A DNA stretch of 64,000 nucleotides from CALZIK01 sp945787635 (GCA_947259725.1 CAMYNM010000016.1:62001-126000), one strand, 5' to 3'; counted from the first letter of the stretch, positions 25,775 through 34,631 are shown. The notes: generated from the letters alone by a model not told the origin. Made by a program: numbers and translations.

Positions 25775-28008
25775 AAGCCAACGGATCCAAGCGGTTCGGC
25801 GCCTTCGGGGGCGTCTTCACGCCCAGCATCCTCACGATCCTGGGCGTCGTCATGTACCTGCGACTCGGTTGGGTCGTGGGCAATGCCGGTCTTGCCGGCG
25901 CTCTTTTGATCGTCGCGCTGTCCCACCTCATCTCGGTCATCACGGGCCTGTCGGTCTCGAGCATCGCGACCAACAGAACGGTCGGCGCCGGCGGCGCGTA
26001 TTTCATGATCAGCCGGTCCCTGGGAGGCCCGGCGGGCGCGGCGATCGGTATCCCGCTGTTTTTCGCCCAGGCCCTGAGCATCGCCTTCTACGTGGTCGGT
26101 TTCTCGGAGAGCCTGGCGATGCTGTCCTTCGATTTCGATCCGCGGCTGGTGGGGACGGCCGTCTGTGTGGTGTTGGTCTTGATCTCCCTCAAAGGCACCG
26201 ATCTGGCGATCAAGGCCCAGTACTTCGTCATGGCGGCCATCGCCCTGTCTCTGGCGTCGTTCTTCATCGGCAGAGTTCCTCAGCCGCCGGTCGAGATCGC
26301 CTGGCACAATCCCGCCGGGCTCCCGTTCGCGACCGTTTTCGCCGTCTTCTTCCCCGCGGTGACCGGCATCATGGCCGGGGTCAGCATGTCGGGCGATCTC
26401 AGAGACGCTCGCCGGGATCTTCCCCGCGGCACCATGGCCGCGATCGCCGTCGGATTCGTGATCTACATGACTGTGCCGATCTGGCTGGCCGCCAATGCGG
26501 AGAGCTCGGAGTTGACCGGAAACCTGCGGGTCATGTGGGACATTGCCAAGGTTCCGAGCCTGATCTTCGTGGGCGTCTGGGCGGCGACCTTGTCGAGCGC
26601 CATCGGCAGCATCCTCGCCGCGCCACGCACCCTGCAGGCGCTCGCGGTGGACGGCTTCATGCCGCGGATCCTGGGTCGCGGATCGGGGCCGGCGAACGAG
26701 CCGCGGATCGGGCTCCTGTTCAGCTTCGTTCTTGCAGAAGTCGCGATTCTCCTGGGCGGTCTGGACGTCATCGCGCAGATCCTCACCATGTTCTTTCTCG
26801 CCACGTACGGCGTGACCAACCTCGCCTGTGGCCTGGAGAAATGGGCCGCGAGCCCGAGCTTCAGGCCGTCCTTCTCGGTGCCATGGTGGGTGAGCTTGAT
26901 GGGCGCCGTCGGCTGCTTCTACGTGATGAGCATCATCGATCTCGTCGCGATGGCGGCCTCGGTCGTCGTGGTCGTGGCGATCTATTTCATCGCGCAAAGA
27001 AAAACACTGGACAACACGTTTGGAGACGCCCGGCACGGTATCTGGGCGGGCCTGGTCCGGACCTCGCTTCAACACTACCGGCGGGCGCAGTTTCATCCGG
27101 TCAACTGGCGGCCCAACCTGGTGATTTTCGGCGGCAGCCTGGCGCGCAGGGCGCATCTGGCCGAGCTGGGCAGTGCCTTGGTGCAGGATCGCGGAATCGT
27201 AACCTTTTCACAGCTCATCGAGGGCCAGATCTCCGAGCACGCGGACGAGCGGCGCGAGGTGCTCGAGCTGCTCGAAGAACAGGTACGCCAGGAGTTTCCC
27301 AACCTCTTTTGTGAGGTGGACGTGGTCGATGACATCCATCGCGGGATGGTTCAGGTCGCCCAGTCCTACGGCGTCGGGAACTTCGAGGCCAACACCGTGA
27401 TGTTCGGCTGGACCGACAAGGAGGAGCGCCGCGAGGCCCTGCTGTCGGCTCTCCGGGATCTACTTTCGCTGGATCGCTCGGCGCTCATCGTTCGCTACGA
27501 CCGTGACCGCGGCCTCGGGGTCGGACGGCGCATCGACATCTGGTGGGGCGGCCTCGAGCGCAACGGCGCCCTGATGCTGCTGCTCGCCTACCTGCTCAAC
27601 TCGCATGACCGCTGGCGGGGCGCCGAGGTGCGAATCCTCACCGTGGTTCCGTCGGAGAGGCAAAAGACCAAGGCGGAGAAGGAGCTCGCGGGGATCATGG
27701 CTCAGACTCGCCTCGCCGCCGAGACCCGGGTGCTGGTGCGTCGATCGCCCGATATCGCCGAAATCATGCGCGCAGAGAGCGGTCGGAGCGATTTGGTCAT
27801 GATCGGGCTTCGGCAACCCAGGCCGAAGGAGAAGGCAGCCGATTTCTTTGTCCACTATGCTCGTATCCTGGAGGCGCTGCCGACGACGATCCTGGTGGCC
27901 AGCTCGCCGAGCTTCGAAGGCGCGCCAGTGTTGTTCGAGGACGCGGATCTCGACGACGACGCGGGTTCGCCCGACGATCACGAGTCGGAGGAAAAAGCAG
28001 GCGAGTGA
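25768..28008 (+). CDS. SLC12-type transporter, paralogue of the one at 21168
   Basis: 746 residues from GTG at 25768 (MVEANGSKRFGAFGGVFTPS). The core is twelve helices with GVFTPSILTILGVVMYLRLGWVVG, SVSSIATNRTVGAGGAYFMISR and VFFPAVTGIMAGVSMSGDLRDA, all conserved in SLC12. A soluble C-terminal domain of about 280 residues follows, with a USP-like end (LVRRSPDIAEIMRAESGRSDLVMIGL) and an acidic tail. It shares an operon with amino-acid-modifying enzymes, so here it more likely imports an amino acid, peptide or related anion than simply KCl; that is inference. It is followed 3 bp later by the PLP-enzyme gene. Confidence 0.87.
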   Translation: MVEANGSKRFGAFGGVFTPSILTILGVVMYLRLGWVVGNAGLAGALLIVALSHLISVITGLSVSSIATNRTVGAGGAYFMISRSLGGPAGAAIGIPLFFAQALSIAFYVVGFSESLAMLSFDFDPRLVGTAVCVVLVLISLKGTDLAIKAQYFVMAAIALSLASFFIGRVPQPPVEIAWHNPAGLPFATVFAVFFPAVTGIMAGVSMSGDLRDARRDLPRGTMAAIAVGFVIYMTVPIWLAANAESSELTGNLRVMWDIAKVPSLIFVGVWAATLSSAIGSILAAPRTLQALAVDGFMPRILGRGSGPANEPRIGLLFSFVLAEVAILLGGLDVIAQILTMFFLATYGVTNLACGLEKWAASPSFRPSFSVPWWVSLMGAVGCFYVMSIIDLVAMAASVVVVVAIYFIAQRKTLDNTFGDARHGIWAGLVRTSLQHYRRAQFHPVNWRPNLVIFGGSLARRAHLAELGSALVQDRGIVTFSQLIEGQISEHADERREVLELLEEQVRQEFPNLFCEVDVVDDIHRGMVQVAQSYGVGNFEANTVMFGWTDKEERREALLSALRDLLSLDRSALIVRYDRDRGLGVGRRIDIWWGGLERNGALMLLLAYLLNSHDRWRGAEVRILTVVPSERQKTKAEKELAGIMAQTRLAAETRVLVRRSPDIAEIMRAESGRSDLVMIGLRQPRPKEKAADFFVHYARILEALPTTILVASSPSFEGAPVLFEDADLDDDAGSPDDHESEEKAGE

Positions 28009-28011
28009 GTC

Positions 28012-29268
28012 ATGGCCAAAGAGGACAAAAGACCGGTGCGCCCAGAATCCGACGGGGACGAAGATCAAGACACTTCGATGGACGATTCGGTGAAGAATGA
28101 CGAGATAAAGGGGAAAAGGACTAGAGGCAGCTCCAGAATGATGGTGGAAACAAAGGATCTCCAAGTGCCGTCGGGTGACGGCGGCGCCGAGTACGGCACG
28201 ACGCCGCTGGTGCTCGACGCCGCCGCCGCCGCGCCGGCCGGCAAGTATCTGAGCGAGCTCGAGGAGCAGCGGGCGATCGCGCGCGACTCGGATCGGTCTC
28301 TGGACGAACGGCTCGAAGCCTTCGATGACGTTTTCGATTCCGAGGTTGGAGATACCAGCCTGGTGCGGGCACGCAACATCGAGCGGGAGTTCGGGCTCCG
28401 ACAGCTCTTTCTCAAGTTCGAGGGCGGCAACCCCACCGGGTCCCAGAAGGACCGAATCGCGTTTGCGCAGGTCGGAGACGCCCTGCGCCGTGGCTATGAA
28501 GCCGTCACTGTCGCTTCCTGCGGCAACTATGGCGCGGCGCTGGCGCTCGCCGCTTCGGTGGTCGGAATGCGCTGCGAGGTCTTCATACCGGCGACGTTTC
28601 ACGGACGCCGGCTCGAGGAAATTGAAAGGCTCGGAGCTCACATCAAGCGTTCGCCCGGCGACTACGAGACCGCGGTGGAGCAGTCCCAGCTACGGGCCGC
28701 GACCGACGAGATTTATGACGCGAACCCGGGCGGGCCGAATACGCCCTTGCAGCTTCAGGCCTACGGGGAGATCAGCTCGGAGATCTACGATGAGCTCCGG
28801 GACTCTCCAGCGGTCGTCTCGGTACCGGTCTCGAACGGCACAACTCTGGCAGGCATCTTCAAGGGCTTCGTGCGTCTTCATCGGCGCGGCAAGATCTCGC
28901 GCCTTCCGAGAATGTTCGGAGCCTCCTCCTTCGGCAAGAACCCGATCGTAAGATCGTTCCAGCGCGGCCTTGATTCCTGCCGCGATCTCGACCCCACCAA
29001 GATTCGTGAAACCCCGATCAACGAGCCGCTGATCAACTGGCACTCCTACGACGGCGACATAGCCTTGCATGCGCTCAGGGACAGTCACGGCGACGCGGCT
29101 TCGGCGAGCGACCGCAAGATGCTTCAACACGCCAAGTTGCTGCTCGAAAAAGAAGGGCTCAACGCGCTACCGGCCTCCTGTGCCGCGCTCGCGGTCCTTC
29201 TCGAGCGCCACGCCGGCGAGCCGTTGCCGCCGGATCGCTACGTCGTCGTCCTCACCGGCCGGCGCTAA
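28012..29268 (+). CDS. threonine-synthase-like PLP enzyme
   Basis: A fold-type II PLP enzyme of 418 residues. After a charged, probably disordered N-terminal stretch of about 60 residues (many Asp, Glu, Lys) comes the lyase core: the PLP lysine in KFEGGNPTGSQKDRIAF, ASCGNYGAALAL and VPVSNGTTLAGI for phosphate binding. It differs strongly from the ThrC at 4797-6092 and lies outside the thr operon, so it is unlikely to be the housekeeping threonine synthase. A role on a modified amino acid (beta- or gamma-elimination or replacement) would fit the operon. Spacing is 3 bp from the transporter and 16 bp to the next gene. Confidence 0.8.
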   Translation: MAKEDKRPVRPESDGDEDQDTSMDDSVKNDEIKGKRTRGSSRMMVETKDLQVPSGDGGAEYGTTPLVLDAAAAAPAGKYLSELEEQRAIARDSDRSLDERLEAFDDVFDSEVGDTSLVRARNIEREFGLRQLFLKFEGGNPTGSQKDRIAFAQVGDALRRGYEAVTVASCGNYGAALALAASVVGMRCEVFIPATFHGRRLEEIERLGAHIKRSPGDYETAVEQSQLRAATDEIYDANPGGPNTPLQLQAYGEISSEIYDELRDSPAVVSVPVSNGTTLAGIFKGFVRLHRRGKISRLPRMFGASSFGKNPIVRSFQRGLDSCRDLDPTKIRETPINEPLINWHSYDGDIALHALRDSHGDAASASDRKMLQHAKLLLEKEGLNALPASCAALAVLLERHAGEPLPPDRYVVVLTGRR

Positions 29269-29284
29269 TTTGGAGATATTGGAA

Positions 29285-30367
29285 ATGGACGGCAATGCCA
29301 TCGTTTATTGTGAGGGCGCTTTCGGTACGCCCAACGGTAAGACCGCGCACGGGTTGGTGAGGCGGACGAACCGCTATCGGGTTCTTTCGGTCGTCGATTC
29401 CCGCAACGCGAACCGGGACGCGGGTGAGATCCTGGATGGCAAGCGAGCCGGAATTCCGGTGCTCGGAGGCCTCGGCGAAGCGGTTGCGGCGGCAGAGAAC
29501 CAGGGCTCGCCCGCGACCCACCTGGTCGTGGGCTTGGCTCCCGACGGAGGTCGGTTGAGCGCCGAGGCGCGAGCCGATGTGGCCGACGCGATTCGGGCCG
29601 GGCTGAGCGTCGACTCGGGCCTGCATGACTACCTCTCGGAGGATCCGGAGCTGGTTCGCTTGGCCGGCGAGCATGGAGCCGTGCTGCGGGACGTGCGCAA
29701 GCCGCCGTCTCGCGACAAGCTGCATTTTTTCAGCGGCAAGATCGAGGAAGTAAAGTGCCTGAAGATCGCCGTTCTCGGCACCGATTCGGCCGTCGGCAAG
29801 CGCACCACCGCGTGGCGCCTGGTCGAAGCGTTCGAGGCCGCCGGCCTGCGCGCCGAGCTGGTCGGGACCGGTCAGACCGCCTGGATGCAGGGAGCGCCCT
29901 TCGGCATCGTGCTCGATTCGCTGGTCAATGACTTCATCTCCGGGGAGATCGAGCACGCCGTCTGGACAGCCTGGAAAGAGGCTTCGCCCGACGTGATCGT
30001 CCTCGAGGGGCAGGGGAGCCTGATGAACCCGGCGTATCCGGGCGGATTCGAGCTCCTGGCGGCCGGGCGCCCCGATGTTGTCGTCTTGCAGCACGCGCCG
30101 ACGCGGGGCGACTACGATGGTTTTCCCGGATATCCGATCCATCCCATTGAAAAACAGATCCTGGCGATCGAGTTGATCTCTGAGAAACCAGTCGTCGCGA
30201 TCACTCTCAATCACGAGGGCCTGGAGCCCTCTGGGATCCCCGAAGCCTGCAAGCAGCTGAGTCAACGAGTCGGACTGCCGGCAATGGACGTTCTCGTTGA
30301 TGGCGCGGGGGCGCTGGTCGAAGTCTTGCGCTCCCACCTTCGGCCGGCGGGTGGCGCTCGTGTCTGA
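29285..30367 (+). CDS. DUF1611 protein, D-glutamate N-acetyltransferase (DgcN)-like
   Basis: 360 residues, ATG at 29285 with GGAG at 29272-29275. The N-terminal domain (1 to about 150) is Rossmann-like. The C-terminal domain has a P-loop, GTDSAVGKRTTAWRL (about 165-179), followed by GTGQTAWMQGAPFG, LEGQGSLMNPAYPG and QHAPTRGDYDGFP, the hallmarks of DUF1611. Characterised members (DgcN) N-acetylate D-glutamate with acetyl-CoA and work with an enolase-superfamily racemase (DgcA). A gene of that type lies two positions downstream, which supports the assignment. It overlaps the next gene by 8 bp. Confidence 0.82.
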   Translation: MDGNAIVYCEGAFGTPNGKTAHGLVRRTNRYRVLSVVDSRNANRDAGEILDGKRAGIPVLGGLGEAVAAAENQGSPATHLVVGLAPDGGRLSAEARADVADAIRAGLSVDSGLHDYLSEDPELVRLAGEHGAVLRDVRKPPSRDKLHFFSGKIEEVKCLKIAVLGTDSAVGKRTTAWRLVEAFEAAGLRAELVGTGQTAWMQGAPFGIVLDSLVNDFISGEIEHAVWTAWKEASPDVIVLEGQGSLMNPAYPGGFELLAAGRPDVVVLQHAPTRGDYDGFPGYPIHPIEKQILAIELISEKPVVAITLNHEGLEPSGIPEACKQLSQRVGLPAMDVLVDGAGALVEVLRSHLRPAGGARV

Positions 30368-32705
30368 TTCCCAGGATCCGCTGGCGCCTCTCACGGTGAT
30401 CGATCGGCTCGAGGTCGGGCCGGTGGAGCTCGAGCCGGGCCGCTTGACCATGCCCTATCGGGTCCACGCCGGCGGCAAGGTCGAAGCCACCGAGCTGTCG
30501 TATCGGTGGGAAGAGCCGGTCTTCGACCCCGCCAGTCGCGCCGATCGCGAGCTTGCCGGAATGATCGGAGCGCAGGTCGCGCTCAACTACGGACTCTTCT
30601 GCGGCGAGCTGGTGTTTCGCGGCTCGTTCGATCGCGTGAGCCGGGATTTTCTGCGCAAGATGGCGCAAAACACCGCCCGCGAGATCTACGTCAAGAAGTT
30701 TCTCGAGCCGAATCCGTTCCTGGTCGGAGAGGCGAGCCGGCTGCCGGTCGTGCGGCTCGACAGCTATCTTCGCGCGCGTCTCGAGTTTCCCGATGCGGAT
30801 GCCTCGGAGGGCGACGCAAAGGCGGCCGACAATGGAGTGACCTCGATCAGCGGCCAGCCGTCGTGGGACGCGGATGCCTCCCGGATCGCGGTTCTCTCGA
30901 GCGGCGGCAAGGACAGCCTGCTGAGCTACGGGCTTCTGTCCGAGATGGGGCTCGAGACCCATTCGGTCTTCGTCAACGAATCCGGCCGGCACTGGTTTAC
31001 CGCGCGCAATGCGTTTCGCTATCTGAGGGAGAAATCCCCGCAGACCACTACACGGGTCTGGACGACGTCCGATCGGGTGTTCTCGTGGATGCTCAAACGG
31101 CTGCCGTTCGTGCGTGAGGACCACGCGCGCGTGCGCTCCGACGAGTACCCGATCCGTCTGTGGACGGTTGCGGTCTTCTTGTTCGGCGCCTTGCCGGTGC
31201 TTCGCGCCCGCGGCATCGGGCGGATCGTGATCGGCGACGAGTACGACACCACCGTGCGCAGCCGCCACAAGGGCATTACCCACTACAACGGTCTCTACGA
31301 TCAGAGCCGCTACTTCGACGACGCGCTGACTCGCTACTTTCGCGGCATGGGCTGGCCGTTGGTTCAGTTCTCGATGCTGCGTCAGATGTCGGAGCTCCTG
31401 ATCCAGAAGACCCTGGCCGAGCGCTATCCCGATCTCCTGCGGCAGCAGGTGTCCTGCCACGCGACGCACATAGACAACGAACGGACCTTCCCTTGCGGCA
31501 AGTGCGAGAAGTGCCGCAGGATCGTCGGCATGCTGATCGCGGTGGGAAGCGATCCCAAGTGCTGCGGCTACACCCCCGCGCAGATCGAAGCCGCTGTCGA
31601 AAAGCTGGCGCAAAGAGGCGTGCACCAGGAGTCCGCCGGCGCCCAGCACCTCGCCTGGATGCTGGCGCAGCGCGGCGCTCTCGCCGAGCGGACAGAGGGC
31701 CTGGGCGCGGGCCGCGAGCGGCCTGAGGTCTTGAAACTCAGATTCGATCGCGAGACCTCGCCGGTCGAGGCGGTGCCGGCGGATCTGCGGCGGCCGCTCT
31801 ACCGGATGCTGCTCGAGCACGCTGACGGAGCGGTCGCCAAGACCGGCCGCATCTGGAGCCCCCACCAACTCGTCGACGCCGAGGGCGCCTCGGCCGGAGA
31901 CGGCTCGCCCGGAACCGACGGGGCGCGCTCCTATCTTCTTGGCGAGCTGACCTGGGTGCAGGCGAAGTCGAGATTCGCCGAAACCGACATCGTGCTCTTG
32001 CCGGTCGGAGCCATCGAGCAGCACGGGCCACATCTTCCGCTCGACATCGACGGGTGGGACGCGGAGTACCTCTGCCGCGAGGTGGCCAGGCGCTGCGGCG
32101 ATCCAAAGCCGCTGGTTCTGCCGCTGATTCCGTACGGCGTCTCCTACCATCACGACGACTTTCCGGGCACCTTGAGCGTCGGCCCCGACACGCTCGCCCA
32201 GTTCGTCTACGAAGTCGGGATGGCCGCGGCCCGCCACGGGGTCATCAAGCTGGTGATCATCAACGGCCACGGCGGCAACGCACCGGCCCTGCAGCTGGCG
32301 GCGCAGAAGATCAACCGCGACGCGCGGATTTTCACCTGCGTGGACACGGGCGAGACCAGCGACGCCGACATCAACGCGATCGCCGAGACCCGCAACGACG
32401 TCCATGCCGGCGAGATCGAGACCAGCACCGCTCTGGCCACCCGCCCCCACCTGGTGGACGAAGCTCGGTTCGAGCCGGGACTACCGGAATTCTCGAGCCG
32501 GTATCTGGAGTTCTCCTCGGTCTCGAGCGTCGAATGGTACGAGCACACCGCGACGATGTCGGACTCGGGCGTGCTCGGCGACCCGACCAAGGCGAGCCGT
32601 GAGAAGGGCGAGAAGATGTGGGAGATGATGATCGGGCACCTCGTGCGCTTCGTCGAGACACTGAAAGGGCTGGGTCTCGACGAGATCGTCGAGAACCGGC
32701 ACTGA
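30360..32705 (+). CDS. MurL-like PP-loop domain fused to a creatininase-family amidohydrolase
   Basis: One 781-residue ORF with two enzyme domains. Residues 1 to about 460 resemble MurL, the ATP-using epimerase of UDP-MurNAc-L-Ala-L-Glu. They have the PP-loop SSGGKDSLLSYG (about 178-189), an IGDEYDTTVRS segment, and a paired-Cys motif CGKCEKC (about 377-383) after a VSCH motif. A low-complexity linker (about 480-525) leads to a creatininase domain (about 530-781) with metal ligands in AIEQHGPHLPLDID (Glu, His, Asp), NGHGGN and HAGEIETS. The start is GTG at 30360, overlapping the DgcN-like gene; GTG at 30351 is the alternative. MurL similarity is from motif layout and is moderate; the creatininase fold is clear. 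The joint function is unknown, possibly activation and amide hydrolysis on a glutamyl compound. Confidence 0.78.
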   Translation: MSDSQDPLAPLTVIDRLEVGPVELEPGRLTMPYRVHAGGKVEATELSYRWEEPVFDPASRADRELAGMIGAQVALNYGLFCGELVFRGSFDRVSRDFLRKMAQNTAREIYVKKFLEPNPFLVGEASRLPVVRLDSYLRARLEFPDADASEGDAKAADNGVTSISGQPSWDADASRIAVLSSGGKDSLLSYGLLSEMGLETHSVFVNESGRHWFTARNAFRYLREKSPQTTTRVWTTSDRVFSWMLKRLPFVREDHARVRSDEYPIRLWTVAVFLFGALPVLRARGIGRIVIGDEYDTTVRSRHKGITHYNGLYDQSRYFDDALTRYFRGMGWPLVQFSMLRQMSELLIQKTLAERYPDLLRQQVSCHATHIDNERTFPCGKCEKCRRIVGMLIAVGSDPKCCGYTPAQIEAAVEKLAQRGVHQESAGAQHLAWMLAQRGALAERTEGLGAGRERPEVLKLRFDRETSPVEAVPADLRRPLYRMLLEHADGAVAKTGRIWSPHQLVDAEGASAGDGSPGTDGARSYLLGELTWVQAKSRFAETDIVLLPVGAIEQHGPHLPLDIDGWDAEYLCREVARRCGDPKPLVLPLIPYGVSYHHDDFPGTLSVGPDTLAQFVYEVGMAAARHGVIKLVIINGHGGNAPALQLAAQKINRDARIFTCVDTGETSDADINAIAETRNDVHAGEIETSTALATRPHLVDEARFEPGLPEFSSRYLEFSSVSSVEWYEHTATMSDSGVLGDPTKASREKGEKMWEMMIGHLVRFVETLKGLGLDEIVENRH

Positions 32706-32729
32706 TCATCTGACTGAGGCATCGGCTAG

Positions 32730-33791
32730 TTGAAGATCCGAAGAATCGAGTTCCGGACCGAGGCCTTCGAGCTCTCGGAGTCGTACACGATCGCCTACGA
32801 GAAGCTGGAGCGGGTCGAGAACGTCTTCCTGCGGATCGAGACCGACACCACGACGGGTTTCGGCTGCGCGGCGCCGGATCTTCACGTCACCGGCGAAACC
32901 GCGGCGACGGTCACCAAGGCTCTCGCCGAGGTGGCGGAACCCGTTTTGAGAGGCGCCGACGCGCTGGCCCGGGGGCGCCTTCTGGCCGAGCTCGAGCCGC
33001 TCTGTCGCGAGCATCCCTCGGCGCTCGCGGCGGTGGATCTGGCGCTCCACGACCTGCTCGGCAAGGCGGCGGGCCTTCCTCTATGGCGCCTGCTGGGCGG
33101 TCATCGAGACCGCATCGCGACCAGCGTCACGATCGGCATTCTCAACCTCGAAGACGCCGTCCGCGCGGCCCGAAGGCGGGTCGCGGAAGGATTCGTCCAC
33201 CTCAAGCTCAAAGGTGGTCGCGACGTCGAAGAGGACATCGCCCGCGTGCTGGCGATTCGCGAGGCGGTGGGCGAGACGATCGGGCTGCGGTTCGACGCGA
33301 ATCAGGGCTATTCGGTCGCGGAGAGCGTCAGCCTCGTTGACCGGACTCGCGGCGCCCGTCTGGAGCTGATCGAGCAGCCGACCATCAAGGACCGGCCGGA
33401 TCTCCTGGGCAAGGTGACCGAGGCGGTGCATTTGCCGGTGATGGCGGACGAGAGCCTGGTTTCCGTTCGCGACGCGTTTCGCCTGGCCGGTGAAGGCCTG
33501 GTGGACATGGTCAACATCAAGCTGATGAAGGTCGGCGGCATCGCTCGCGCCCAGCGGATGGATGCGGTCGCCCGGGCGGCGCGGCTCGAGACCATGGTCG
33601 GCTGCATGGACGAGTCGGCGCTCGCCATCGCCGGGGCGCTGGCGTTCGCCCTATCAAGCTCGAACGTCCTATACGCTGATCTGGACGGGCACCTGGATCT
33701 GGTCGGCGACCCGGCGGCCGGCGCTCTGCCGATAGTCGGCGGATTTCTGGTTGGGCCCGAGGGCCCGGGCCTGGGCGTCGAACCGGTCTGA
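32730..33791 (+). CDS. dipeptide epimerase / DgcA-like enolase-superfamily enzyme
   Basis: 353 residues from TTG at 32730 (GAGG about 10 bases upstream). The muconate-lactonizing-enzyme-type barrel carries the expected catalytic residues: the KxK pair in HLKLKGG (Lys159 and Lys161), the metal ligands in FDANQGY, IEQP and MADES, and the opposite-face Lys in IKLMKVGG. This pattern is that of L-Ala-D/L-Glu epimerases and of the N-acetyl-D-glutamate racemase DgcA. The DgcN-like gene in the same operon favours the second. It is the last gene of the six-gene operon; no clear terminator follows. Confidence 0.85.
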   Translation: MKIRRIEFRTEAFELSESYTIAYEKLERVENVFLRIETDTTTGFGCAAPDLHVTGETAATVTKALAEVAEPVLRGADALARGRLLAELEPLCREHPSALAAVDLALHDLLGKAAGLPLWRLLGGHRDRIATSVTIGILNLEDAVRAARRRVAEGFVHLKLKGGRDVEEDIARVLAIREAVGETIGLRFDANQGYSVAESVSLVDRTRGARLELIEQPTIKDRPDLLGKVTEAVHLPVMADESLVSVRDAFRLAGEGLVDMVNIKLMKVGGIARAQRMDAVARAARLETMVGCMDESALAIAGALAFALSSSNVLYADLDGHLDLVGDPAAGALPIVGGFLVGPEGPGLGVEPV

Positions 33792-33814
33792 ATCGGCCTG
33801 GGGAACCGGTACCG

Positions 33815-33890
33815 TCCGGCCGAAATCGGATCCGGCCTTCCGAAAACCGAAGCAGCCGGATTCCGAGTCCGATAGCCGCGTCCGGCCGGA
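33815..33890. promoter_or_regulatory. repeat-rich upstream region of the sigma54 promoter at 33958
   Basis: TCCGGCC occurs three times in direct order (33815, 33831, 33881). There is also GGCCG-N10-CGGCC (33818-33837), ATCGGA (33825) with its inverse TCCGAT (33868), and the palindrome TCCGGCCGGA (33881-33890). These lie about 95-170 bp before the predicted start at 33984, the usual place for activator sites. It could be chance in GC-rich DNA. The remaining intergenic DNA from 33792 to 34100 shows no gene. Confidence 0.35.
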
Positions 33891-33957
33891 ACCGAACCCG
33901 CAGAGCTAAGTGCTGTAAAGACGGAGGGTTACTGCTAACCTGCGGTTTGGGACGAGT

Positions 33958-33972
33958 TGGCAATCCGCTTGC
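33958..33972 (+). promoter_or_regulatory. sigma54 promoter of the small secreted protein
   Basis: TGGCAATCCGCTTGC has GG-N10-GC spacing (GG 33959-33960, GC 33971-33972) and one mismatch to TGGCAC-N5-TTGC. The predicted start near 33984 gives a leader of about 115 bases to the ATG at 34101. A short inverted repeat GGTTA-N4-TAACC (33927-33940) lies just upstream. Confidence 0.7.
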
Positions 33973-34100
33973 TCTACCAACTCCCTGGGACCGCCCTGGC
34001 CTTTGGCCGTTGGACGCATGCGTCCAGCGCGTGGGAGCCGAACAATCAAGAATCGAGCTTGCCGTGCGATGGCCGGCTCAAACGAATTGGAGGAAAGCAA

Positions 34101-34559
34101 ATGAAACGAGTTTTTGGAATCGCCCTGTTGACCGGGTTGTCGGTGCTGTTGACGGCTCCGGCGGTCGACGCCGAAGAGGTCGCGAAGACCTACGAGTTCG
34201 CGGTCGACGAATGGTACGAGATCGGTGTCTCGGACGGTCCTGTGACCCTACATCGCATTCGAATCGATCGGAAGGAAGACCGTTTGACGAAGTCTGTGCT
34301 CGCCCGACCCTACAACTACCAGTACTTGGAACCGGTGCGCTTTCAGCTCGAATACAGCAACGGTACGGATCGCAAGTGGAAGGCGAGGGTGACGGTGCGT
34401 TGGCTGGATGAAGACGGACAGGTGATCGACGGCTTCAGCGCCAACGAGACGCTCGACAAGAAGAGCGCCCACAAGATTGCCCAGGCGTCCGTGTCGACGC
34501 TCAAGTATGGTATCGCGGCGGCGAAGACGCTCGAGGTCGAGATCCGGTTCGAGCCGTAG
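34101..34559 (+). CDS. secreted protein of unknown function, 152 residues
   Basis: ATG at 34101 with a strong GGAGGAAAG site. Residues 1-24 are a signal peptide (MKRVFGIALLTGLSVLL...VDA). The mature protein is beta-rich (YEFAVDEWYEIGVSDGPVTLHRIRI ... FQLEYSNGTDRKWKARVTVRWLD), suggesting a small Ig-like or jelly-roll fold. I do not recognise a family. A sigma54-type promoter lies upstream and a hairpin terminator downstream, so it is a single-gene unit. Confidence 0.75.
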   Translation: MKRVFGIALLTGLSVLLTAPAVDAEEVAKTYEFAVDEWYEIGVSDGPVTLHRIRIDRKEDRLTKSVLARPYNYQYLEPVRFQLEYSNGTDRKWKARVTVRWLDEDGQVIDGFSANETLDKKSAHKIAQASVSTLKYGIAAAKTLEVEIRFEP

Positions 34560-34631
34560 ACGCGGTGTCGGCAGTTCACGGCGGTCTCCGAGAATCACGC
34601 CTCGGCGTGGCCTCGGACTCGGGCCGCTAAG

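Noticed and set aside
28012..29268. Calling this gene a second thrC
   Set aside because: It is very different from the operon-encoded ThrC and sits in an operon unrelated to threonine synthesis.
33957..34100. N-terminal extension of the secreted-protein ORF to 33957
   Set aside because: The extension would overlap the sigma54 promoter, while ATG 34101 has a strong ribosome site and begins a clear signal peptide.
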